Below are positions 1 through 7,065 of a stretch of 64,000 bases of DNA, piece after piece. The stretch spans positions 186,001 through 250,000 of the forward strand of contig CABIXY010000002.1 in NCBI GenBank assembly GCA_902362805.1, in the 5' to 3' direction. Under the pieces are notes generated by a model. The model worked only from the letters and a program-made list of their open reading frames with translations. It did not search any database and was not told where the DNA came from. The DNA is from Eubacteriaceae bacterium. GTDB lineage: Bacteria; Bacillota; Clostridia; Peptostreptococcales; Anaerovoracaceae. A program made the translations under genes and the position numbers. How positions within the stretch are numbered: the stretch's first letter is position 1; every line of letters starts with the position of its first letter.

Positions 1-1365
1 GTGGCCATAAAAAACGTGATTCAGTGGATTGGTTTCATGCTTGACTGGGGAGACATTCAGAATACTGCAAAATATGTAGAAAAAAAATTCGAGGAGGGAT
101 TTGACCAAATAGAACGGATGCTGGATGACGCCCTTCAATGTGCAGAATCGGGCATTGAAGGGGCTGAGGAAAAAATACACGAGTATTTCAAACGTTTTAA
201 AACCGATTTACCGGACCATGATATTAAAGATGGCAGCAATACACCGCCGACAGACGATCCAATCAATCAGGCAGATGCGCACAACATTGTGAAAAAACAC
301 TTGGGAGACAGTGATGTTGCGCTACAGACAAACTTTCTCGGGTTTTCGACGGAAGAGGAGCAGGCCTTTACCGATATGATCACCATTTCGGAACGGGTCA
401 GCGATGTCTGTGTATTTGATCCTTCTGAACTGTTTGACAGCCTGCAGCAGAACAAGGTAAGCATAAAAACTATCGGAGACTGCCTGATCAATATGGTGGA
501 GACCTTCCTCCACGCAGCACTGGAACTGACAAAGGAAGTGATGCATACTCTGGTCAACGCTGTAAAAGTGATTATTCATTTTATGCGCGGACTACTTACG
601 GCAAAAATACATATTCCTCTTGTGTCTGCATTGATCAAAGCGGTAATCGGCATGGACCTTACGCTTTTAAATGCTGCAAGCTTTGCAATTGCCCTGCCTC
701 TTACGGTGGCTTATAAATTGATCTACCACAAGGCACCTGTTCAAAAACAGGCAGCGCTCTGTGGAGACGATGCTTACAACGTGTTGCGCATCCTCGGAAC
801 GTTTTGTATCAGTCTCGTCCTTACGGCAAAGACACTGACTGCAGGCTTTATGTGCTTAAAGACCAAACCCTTGATTCTGTTTTCATCCATTCTGGGATTA
901 ATCGGTGTGGCAGGCTTTGCTGCAGCCTCGACTGTATGTCTTTCTCCAAAGGTTGATAAATGGGTTTTTGGCTTTCTATTTGCTCTCGATGCAGTCCTGT
1001 TTGCCGTTGACGCAGTATATTCGAAACGAGGGTTTAATACGGAACACGCTTACTATAGTTTAAGAAGACTGATTTATGTTGGAGGACTGGGTTTTTCCGT
1101 TATTTCTCTTATTATAGATATCGCAAAAACGAAGGACGCCTTTTGGCTGTTTGCAACGCCTGGCGGAATTTTATCTCTAGCGCAGGATGTGACGTGTGAA
1201 GGCTTTTATCGCAATCGTCCGGGAGAAAACTGGCCGCTTGTTGCAGCTTGCGGTGCATTTGGCGTCATCATTGCGGCGTTAACGCCTGTGCTGATTCTTA
1301 ACCGTGATGATAACGCCATAGCAGGTGCAGATCGTGAACTCTGTGAAGCATCCTCTTTGTCGTAA
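1..1365 (+). CDS. Unrecognised multi-pass membrane protein (possibly 5'-partial)
   Basis: Open from the first base of the window. A GTG lies exactly at position 1, but no upstream sequence is visible, so the true start may be outside. The first ~190 residues are polar and largely helical. From about residue 200 on there are roughly six hydrophobic segments (near 206-243, 262-287, 290-314, 322-341, 359-377 and 412-434), so this looks like a soluble head followed by a polytopic membrane domain. I recognise no family motif. The stop codon lies just before the start of the next gene, whose ribosome-binding site overlaps it, so the two are probably translationally coupled. Function unknown. Confidence 0.75.
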   Translation: MAIKNVIQWIGFMLDWGDIQNTAKYVEKKFEEGFDQIERMLDDALQCAESGIEGAEEKIHEYFKRFKTDLPDHDIKDGSNTPPTDDPINQADAHNIVKKHLGDSDVALQTNFLGFSTEEEQAFTDMITISERVSDVCVFDPSELFDSLQQNKVSIKTIGDCLINMVETFLHAALELTKEVMHTLVNAVKVIIHFMRGLLTAKIHIPLVSALIKAVIGMDLTLLNAASFAIALPLTVAYKLIYHKAPVQKQAALCGDDAYNVLRILGTFCISLVLTAKTLTAGFMCLKTKPLILFSSILGLIGVAGFAAASTVCLSPKVDKWVFGFLFALDAVLFAVDAVYSKRGFNTEHAYYSLRRLIYVGGLGFSVISLIIDIAKTKDAFWLFATPGGILSLAQDVTCEGFYRNRPGENWPLVAACGAFGVIIAALTPVLILNRDDNAIAGADRELCEASSLS

Positions 1366-1372
1366 GGAAGAA

Positions 1373-2857
1373 ATGCAGGCGGACTTATGGCTTTCCGGAA
1401 CGCAGCCTATGGTCAATGCGAACTCTAAATCTGCTTGGGATGCAGACTTTATCGACCCCCAAAAGAGCGGCAGGAATACTGTACTGCGTACAAAGAACAA
1501 TTTTGCTTATCTGCGCTGCTTTGCAGAAACGCCATCGAGCGATTTTATCGTGCAGATGTATGCTGCAAAAACAGAAAATATCTATCTGCCGAAAGAAAAT
1601 TGGATTGCCCTTTATACCGATTGTGCCGTTAAAAATCAGCCAGTTAGAGAAAAGGAGGATCACACATTTCTGACAAATGCTCATCCGTTTATCTTATCTG
1701 GATTATATGAATGGACAGGCTACACCCTGATCGGATATTATGGCAAAGCGTTACAGGAGCTGCCCGAGGAGATTTCTGAAGAGTTCTTCAGTAAGGATAT
1801 CTGGATTCGCAGAGCCCTTGACGACGATAGTGTCAACCCGTTTATCATTAACTACGCCGTGCCCAGCTCACTGCTTCGCAATAAACGTCTTTGCACGAGC
1901 AGCGAACCCGTAAAGGCAAAAGACTCGTTTGACATAGAGGTGGTTTCCAGTATGGCTCGTGACTTAAACGTTGATGACAGAAGCGAATCTGTTCGATATA
2001 ACGGTATCGGAGGCAGGGTTAATGAGGACCGCATGGTTTATTTCACCTTAAAACCAGGCAGAGGAATCCCTGCCTCAATGGAAATTATAACTGAGAAAGT
2101 AAAGGAGATGTGTAAAATGGGAGAAAAACAAAGGGATTTAACTTTTGCAAGAAGTTATCACAAATCTGCAATCTTACGCGATTATACGGTATCGAGGAGT
2201 TCCAGACCTGATTGCGGCGTTTTACATACGGTGTATGGACCCAATTATGGAGGGAACAAAGAGTGGAGGGAGGCAGGAGCCAGGTCACTGAGAATGCCGA
2301 TACCTGACGATCCTGTTTCTGGCCGTCCATCTTCATCAGGCGGCAAAATTAACACCTCAGGAACAGAAATCGTGAAGGCCGAAATAACCATTAGTTATCC
2401 TTCTCTTGTGGCTGTTGAAAACATTCCGGATATGGCTGAACCATCAGTGGAAAATCTGGAAGCGCTGGCAGAAAAACGGAATCTGAAAGCTGGAAGTACC
2501 CGATTCATTACGGCAGCCATATGGTATGGAACGACCTGTACCGAGTCCAGTGATGCGTTTATGGTACAGCTTTATCATGCATATAAGCAATACCTGAAAG
2601 TGCCGAATCAATGGACTTCCCTGAAGAGGACAGGAGAGGATGTCCTGCTGACGTATCAGCCGCTACAGCCAAATAAGCGTGCGTTCCCTTCGGGTGCAGG
2701 GTCATATTTTCGTTGGGAGAATATTCCTTCCGACGGTTGGCTTATTGCGAGAGTGACTAACATGAACGGTTCTGCAAATCCGCGTCCGACTGAGGCCATA
2801 TTGCCTGATAACTGGTTCGATAAACAGACTCAATGGGCCTTTATACCGATTGGCTAG
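1373..2857 (+). CDS. Unrecognised 494-residue protein with an internally duplicated domain
   Basis: The ATG at 1373 is preferred over the in-frame ATG at 1325 because an AAGGA-type site sits four bases before it, over the stop of the upstream gene. No signal peptide or membrane helix is evident. The protein contains two similar units, roughly residues 50-148 and 377-494. Both have S-S-D followed by F(I/M)VQ(M/L)Y, then a LP/VP..W motif, and later an aromatic-rich stretch (Y/F)xWxxx(x)GW/Y(T/L)LI and a final W. I could not assign either unit to a named family. Co-directional and almost overlapping with the membrane protein before it, so the pair probably acts together. It is followed by the bidirectional hairpin shared with sigK. 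Confidence 0.8.
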   Translation: MQADLWLSGTQPMVNANSKSAWDADFIDPQKSGRNTVLRTKNNFAYLRCFAETPSSDFIVQMYAAKTENIYLPKENWIALYTDCAVKNQPVREKEDHTFLTNAHPFILSGLYEWTGYTLIGYYGKALQELPEEISEEFFSKDIWIRRALDDDSVNPFIINYAVPSSLLRNKRLCTSSEPVKAKDSFDIEVVSSMARDLNVDDRSESVRYNGIGGRVNEDRMVYFTLKPGRGIPASMEIITEKVKEMCKMGEKQRDLTFARSYHKSAILRDYTVSRSSRPDCGVLHTVYGPNYGGNKEWREAGARSLRMPIPDDPVSGRPSSSGGKINTSGTEIVKAEITISYPSLVAVENIPDMAEPSVENLEALAEKRNLKAGSTRFITAAIWYGTTCTESSDAFMVQLYHAYKQYLKVPNQWTSLKRTGEDVLLTYQPLQPNKRAFPSGAGSYFRWENIPSDGWLIARVTNMNGSANPRPTEAILPDNWFDKQTQWAFIPIG

Positions 2858-2874
2858 ATGATTAAAAATACAAC

Positions 2875-2914
2875 AACGCCCCGGATTCTGTATCTGTCCA
2901 GACTTCGGGGCGTT
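2875..2914. terminator. Bidirectional terminator between the unknown operon and sigK
   Basis: A perfect 9-bp inverted repeat, AACGCCCCG (2875-2883) with CGGGGCGTT (2906-2914), with a 22-nt loop. Read on the minus strand it follows the sigK stop and is followed by a T-rich run. Read on the plus strand it follows the gene ending at 2857, with a T-rich stretch further on. Confidence 0.75.
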
Positions 2915-2925
2915 AACTGCATCAT

Positions 2926-3558
2926 TTATTCGTTTTTTTCCAGTTCTGACCGGAGCTTTGACAGAGCTTTTTTTTCTATTCGCGATACGTAAGAACGGCT
3001 GATATCCATAGAGGCAGCGATTTCCCGCTGTGTTCTGGGACCTTGGCCGTCCAATCCGTATCTCAGATTGATAATTTCCCTCTCCCGAGGTGAGAGAACT
3101 TTGTCAATGACTCCATATAATTCACGGACTTGAAATTTGAGATTCAGGTTATCGACGATTTCATCCGGATCCGTACCGAGAATGTCATTGAAACTGATTT
3201 CGTTCCCATCTTTGTCGGTACCGATGGGCAGACTGATGGACACTTCTTGTTTGTTCTTCTTAGAGGTCCTGATGCTCATCAGAATTTCGTTTTCTATGCA
3301 TCTGGCAGCATATGTTGCAAGTCTTGCTGCTCTTTTACTCGTGTATGTATTGATTGCTTTTATCAACCCGATGGTTCCGATGGAAATTAAATCCTCCTGG
3401 GACGTATTCGGGCCGGTATATTTTCTGGCAATATGGGCGACGAGACGTAAATTTCTCTCGATTAAAACGTCTTTCGCATTGGGGTCGCCAGCTTCCATCA
3501 ACTCTACGTATACTTTTTCTTCGTTTTCGGATAGTGGCAGTGGAAAGGAACTGCTCAT
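2926..3558 (-). CDS. sigK: RNA polymerase sporulation sigma factor SigK, without pro-sequence
   Basis: A 210-residue sigma-70 family protein. Region 2 (about residues 30-100) contains the sporulation-type core LATYAARCIENEILM, and region 4 (about 150-205) contains a REIAASMDISRSYVSRIE helix-turn-helix. The order and motifs match the late mother-cell sigma factor SigK, which directs coat and cortex genes. SigK of Bacillus carries an N-terminal membrane pro-sequence of about 20 residues that is cleaved by SpoIVFB. Here the protein begins MSSSFPLPLSENEE, directly at the equivalent of the mature N-terminus, so no proteolytic activation is expected, as reported for Clostridioides difficile. The coding region is continuous, with no skin-type element. 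SD GAGGGGG sits 8 nt from the ATG. Confidence 0.9.
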   Translation of the reverse strand: MSSSFPLPLSENEEKVYVELMEAGDPNAKDVLIERNLRLVAHIARKYTGPNTSQEDLISIGTIGLIKAINTYTSKRAARLATYAARCIENEILMSIRTSKKNKQEVSISLPIGTDKDGNEISFNDILGTDPDEIVDNLNLKFQVRELYGVIDKVLSPREREIINLRYGLDGQGPRTQREIAASMDISRSYVSRIEKKALSKLRSELEKNE

Positions 3559-3565
3559 ATATGTA

Positions 3566-3605
3566 ACCCCCTCTTCGAATTAAACTATATGCGAGAAGAG
3601 GGGGT
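3566..3605 (-). promoter_or_regulatory. Inverted repeat spanning the sigK leader; SD in one arm
   Basis: A perfect 11-bp inverted repeat, ACCCCCTCTTC (3566-3576) with GAAGAGGGGGT (3595-3605), separated by 18 nt. On the coding (minus) strand the start-proximal arm is the sigK Shine-Dalgarno sequence. Between the arms lies CATATAGTT, close to the -10 of SigE/SigK-type promoters (CATAnnnTA), with AC 17 nt upstream as in the SigK -35. The promoter reading is an inference. The repeat itself is directly visible. Confidence 0.5.
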
Positions 3606-3638
3606 AAAGTGCATGACTACCTAAAAAACGGCATGGAC

Positions 3639-3803
3639 CTATTTCAGTTCAAATGACATGCAGTCTGTGCACTCGTACATTGTAGGGTTTGCTTCGTGAG
3701 TTCCTACAGTGATGCTGGAAAGTGAACAACAATCTGTAGAATCTGAATGATGTCTGCACTGGGTAACTGTGCATTTGATGTGTGAATTTGCATTACAACT
3801 CAT
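3639..3803 (-). CDS. DUF1540-type small cysteine-rich protein
   Basis: A 54-residue ORF starting MSCNANSHIKCTVTQC, preceded by a strong TAGGAGG site 6-7 nt before the ATG. It has seven cysteines. The spacing CTVTQCRHH...DCCSLSSITVG...CTDC resembles DUF1540 proteins, which are short, often duplicated cysteine-motif proteins common in spore-forming Clostridia. They are presumed metal-binding and their function is not established. It lies between sigK and radC, on the sigK strand but upstream of it, with its own SD. It may be expressed during sporulation, but I could not identify a convincing promoter. Confidence 0.75.
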   Translation of the reverse strand: MSCNANSHIKCTVTQCRHHSDSTDCCSLSSITVGTHEANPTMYECTDCMSFELK

Positions 3804-3875
3804 ATTAATTACCTCCTAAATTGTTTTTACTGTATTATTTTGCCCGGCAAAGCGAAAAATATTAAAGTCTTTTGC

Positions 3876-3904
3876 TTGTAAGAAAAGACAAATAATGATA
3901 TAAT
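3876..3904 (+). promoter_or_regulatory. SigA-type promoter for radC
   Basis: TTGTAA (3876-3881), a 17-nt spacer, then a perfect TATAAT (3899-3904), about 80 nt before the radC start. Confidence 0.7.
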
Positions 3905-3982
3905 TTAACGTGATATTTTGCGATTAATTTAAAACTGTGATTTTGAAAGGGTACGGCAAATTTTATTGGCATGGAGGAAAAA

Positions 3983-4663
3983 ATGCAGATAAAATTATTG
4001 CCAGAAAATGAAAGACCTGTTGAAAAAGCGTGCATACTAGGAATAGAGAAATTGACTAACTCCGAATTGCTGGCTTTGATTATTCATACAGGAACCAAGA
4101 ACAAATCAGCCATAAGGCTGGCAGAAGACGTGCTTGCATTATGCCCGCAAGGTCTGGGCAGGCTTGGCGAAAGCTCCTTGGAAGACTTGATGGAAGTAGA
4201 CGGGATTGGAACAATGAAAGCGTGCACTATTTTGGCAGCCATTGAATTGGGCAAGAGAATTTCGGCCTGTCCTGTGTCTGACAAGGTTTCCATCGAGAGT
4301 TCTGACGATGTAGCCAGAATGTTCATGGAAGAACTGCGCTATCTCAAAAAGGAGCACTTCAGATGTGTCCTCGTCAACGCAAAGGGCGAAATCATCACGG
4401 TAGACGAAGTCTCTGTAGGAGAATTATCCAGTACCGTGGTTCACCCGAGAGAAGTTTTTAGTCAGGCAATCAGGAAGAGCGCTGCTGCTGTCATCTTTGT
4501 TCACAATCATCCAAGCGGAGACCCTAGTCCCAGCCAAGAGGATATGCAGACCACAAAACGACTGAGCGACAGCGGAGAATTGCTGGGGATACGCGTTTTG
4601 GATCATATCATCATCGGTGATGGAAAGTTTTCAAGTATGAGAGAAATGGGTTTCATCGACTAA
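3983..4663 (+). CDS. radC: RadC family JAB-domain protein
   Basis: A 226-residue RadC/YsxA-like protein. The N-terminal ~75 residues form the helical UPF0758 region, with a helix-hairpin-helix-like stretch (EVDGIGTMKA). The C-terminal half is a JAB/MPN metallo-domain with the motif VHNHPSGDPSPS plus a downstream aspartate. The historic role in DNA repair is doubtful and the substrate is unknown. I start at the second ATG (3983) because GGAGG lies at the right distance; the ATG at 3971 overlaps that site. It stands directly ahead of mreB with a 30-nt gap, the usual radC-mreBCD order in Firmicutes. Confidence 0.92.
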   Translation: MQIKLLPENERPVEKACILGIEKLTNSELLALIIHTGTKNKSAIRLAEDVLALCPQGLGRLGESSLEDLMEVDGIGTMKACTILAAIELGKRISACPVSDKVSIESSDDVARMFMEELRYLKKEHFRCVLVNAKGEIITVDEVSVGELSSTVVHPREVFSQAIRKSAAAVIFVHNHPSGDPSPSQEDMQTTKRLSDSGELLGIRVLDHIIIGDGKFSSMREMGFID

Positions 4664-4693
4664 GCATTATTGAAATTTTGGAGGTAATATAGA

Positions 4694-5737
4694 ATGTTTA
4701 ATTTATTTTCGGCAAAGGATATGGGAATTGATTTAGGTACTGCAAATACTTTAATTTACATAAAGGACAGCGGTATTGTCCTCAATGAGCCGTCTGTCAT
4801 CGCCATGGATCACAGGAGAGGTGTTACTCTGGCTGTCGGTTTTGAAGCGAAGGATATGATCGGTAAAGCGCCGAGCAACATCGACGTCGTGAGACCGCTG
4901 CAGGACGGAGTCATCTCCGACTTTGACAGAACAGCCGACATGCTGAAAGCTTTTATCGAAAAAGCGGTTTCTGCCAACAAGGTAAAAAACTTCCGAGTCG
5001 TAGTCGGCGTGCCCAGCGGTGTAACAGAAGTTGAAAAACGTGCTGTAGAAGAAGTGGTCAGACAGATGGGCGCTTCTGAAGTCTACATACTAGAAGAACC
5101 TATGGCGGCTGCTATCGGTGCAGGGCTCAACGTGGACAGTTCCACAGCCTGCATGATCGCTGACATCGGCGGCGGTACCACAGATATTGCCATTATCGCT
5201 TTAGGCGGTATTGTAGCCAGTTCCTCCATCAGACATGCCGGCGATAAATTCAATGATGCGATTATTCAATACATGAGAAAGAGACATGCCCTGCTGATTG
5301 GAGAGAAGACAGCTGAGTACCTGAAAATTGCAGTAGGCTCTGCTTGTCTTGATATCGACGAAAATGGGGATGAAATCATAGAATCTGTCGAAGCTAGTGG
5401 CAGAGACATTATTTCTGGACTGCCGAAGACTTTGGAAGTATCAAACCGCGATATCATGATCGCCTTACAGGAATCTATCGACATTATCATCGACGGCGTC
5501 AAGTCAACCATCGAAAAAGCACCACCAGAAATCGCAGCGGATATCGCATCTAACGGAATGATTCTTTCCGGCGGAGGTGGCATGATTCACAATTTGGACA
5601 TGGTTATCGAAAAGAGAACCGGCATGAAAGCCAGAATTGCAGAGAATGCTTTTGAAGCTGTAGCACAGGGAACTGGTATGAGCCTCAATGACATCGAAAA
5701 ACTAAAGATTTATGCAACGAGCATCAATAGAAGATAG
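4694..5737 (+). CDS. mreB: Rod-shape determining protein MreB
   Basis: A 347-residue bacterial actin that polymerises under the membrane and positions the elongation peptidoglycan machinery. Visible are an N-terminal membrane-binding stretch (MFNLF), the phosphate-1 loop GIDLGTANT (11-19), phosphate-2 DIGGGTTD (157-164) and the adenosine motif LSGGGGM (291-297). Full family length. SD TTGGAGG precedes the ATG. First gene of the mreB-mreC-mreD-PBP2 run. Confidence 0.97.
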   Translation: MFNLFSAKDMGIDLGTANTLIYIKDSGIVLNEPSVIAMDHRRGVTLAVGFEAKDMIGKAPSNIDVVRPLQDGVISDFDRTADMLKAFIEKAVSANKVKNFRVVVGVPSGVTEVEKRAVEEVVRQMGASEVYILEEPMAAAIGAGLNVDSSTACMIADIGGGTTDIAIIALGGIVASSSIRHAGDKFNDAIIQYMRKRHALLIGEKTAEYLKIAVGSACLDIDENGDEIIESVEASGRDIISGLPKTLEVSNRDIMIALQESIDIIIDGVKSTIEKAPPEIAADIASNGMILSGGGGMIHNLDMVIEKRTGMKARIAENAFEAVAQGTGMSLNDIEKLKIYATSINRR

Positions 5738-5749
5738 GAAAAATAGGGT

Positions 5750-6568
5750 ATGAAGTGGATTAAAAATCACAAGTTAATCAGTTTTCTTTTGGCAATCATC
5801 CTGATCAGCCTTATCGTGCTGGTCGGTTCTGTTGCTTCTGGCGGAAAGGGGAATTTCTTTACAAATATCCTCGGCAGCGTCTATTCTGTCGTTGAAAAAC
5901 CGGTATCTAAGGTAGCAGGGGGCATCTCAGATAACGTATCGGGTATTTTTTCATATAAGCAGATTCAGAACGAAAATGAAAAACTGAAAAAAGAAAACGA
6001 AGAGTTAAAACAACAGGTAACCAGCCTGACACTTTCAGCCAACGAACTGAAGGAATTAAAGTCTCTGTCTAAGGTGCTCAATTACAAAGGCATCGATGGA
6101 GCAGGGGACCTGGTTTCGGCAGATGTTGTTTCTATGGATGGAACCAACTGGATGAATATTTTCACCATTGACTGCGGCAGCGAAAGTGGTGTGAAACAAG
6201 GCAGTATCGTCATCTGCGGAGACGGATTGGTGGGCAGAGTCAGTTCTGTCGGAAAAGGCTGGGCGAAAGTAATATCGCTGATTGATGAGTCCAGCAAGAT
6301 CAGTTTCAAGGTCTCAGGAAATCTGCAGTTGATCGGTGTTGTCGAAGGATCTTCAGACGGCAAATTGTCCGGATTTATGCTGGATAACAAAGCGAAGGTT
6401 TCTGAGGGAGATAAAATCATCACCTCCGGCATGGGTATGTATCCTGCCGGAATAGAAATCGGGAAAGTGACAAAAGTGAAATATGACAGCAATGCACAGC
6501 TTCAGAAGGTAACCATCAAACCGTCTGTAGATTTCAAATCATTGCAGAAAGTTTCGGTGATTCTATGA
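5750..6568 (+). CDS. mreC: Rod-shape determining protein MreC
   Basis: A 272-residue membrane-anchored scaffold. One N-terminal transmembrane helix (about 9-28) is followed by a long coiled coil (about 69-108, repeated N/K/E heptads) and an extracytoplasmic beta domain. It links MreB to PBP2/RodA outside the membrane. It lies 12 nt after mreB, and its stop overlaps the mreD start by 4 nt, consistent with one operon. Confidence 0.95.
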   Translation: MKWIKNHKLISFLLAIILISLIVLVGSVASGGKGNFFTNILGSVYSVVEKPVSKVAGGISDNVSGIFSYKQIQNENEKLKKENEELKQQVTSLTLSANELKELKSLSKVLNYKGIDGAGDLVSADVVSMDGTNWMNIFTIDCGSESGVKQGSIVICGDGLVGRVSSVGKGWAKVISLIDESSKISFKVSGNLQLIGVVEGSSDGKLSGFMLDNKAKVSEGDKIITSGMGMYPAGIEIGKVTKVKYDSNAQLQKVTIKPSVDFKSLQKVSVIL

Positions 6569-7065
6569 GGTACTGGCAGGGGTTGATATTATATTTAGCC
6601 GCATTCATCCTGCAGCCGTTTCTCCATAATCTGATTCCTGGATTGGGAGGAAATGTGAATTTGATTCTATGTCTCACTGTCATTTTGACATTCTTGTATG
6701 ATGAGACCGTAATCGGGATTTTCTTTGGCCTGGTTTTCGGTCTGGCCGGCGATTTGTTCTATGGCATGTACGCAGGTCCAGGGGGATTTGCTTTCGTAGC
6801 GGTAGGGGTAGCGGTGCTCCTCTTAAAGCGGTTTGCAAATAAAGAAAATTTTTTTAATGCATTGATTATGATGCTTTTGTCAACATGGATGTATGCATCT
6901 GTTTACTGGCTGGTCTACTATTTTATCGGCAGTCCATACAGTTATCTATACGCGATGAAGTCTCTGCCTTGGCAGCTTCTGTTCAACGCAGTTGTTGCAG
7001 CGATACTTTATTTCGTACTAATTAAAAGGGTTATTAAGCACAGAAGAGATAGGTATTTTAGATGA
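6565..7065 (+). CDS. mreD: Rod-shape determining protein MreD
   Basis: A 166-residue, very hydrophobic protein with about five membrane helices, the usual size and composition of MreD. Position between mreC and PBP2, with 4-nt start/stop overlaps on both sides, supports the assignment more than sequence motifs, because MreD is poorly conserved. Confidence 0.9.
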   Translation: MRYWQGLILYLAAFILQPFLHNLIPGLGGNVNLILCLTVILTFLYDETVIGIFFGLVFGLAGDLFYGMYAGPGGFAFVAVGVAVLLLKRFANKENFFNALIMMLLSTWMYASVYWLVYYFIGSPYSYLYAMKSLPWQLLFNAVVAAILYFVLIKRVIKHRRDRYFR

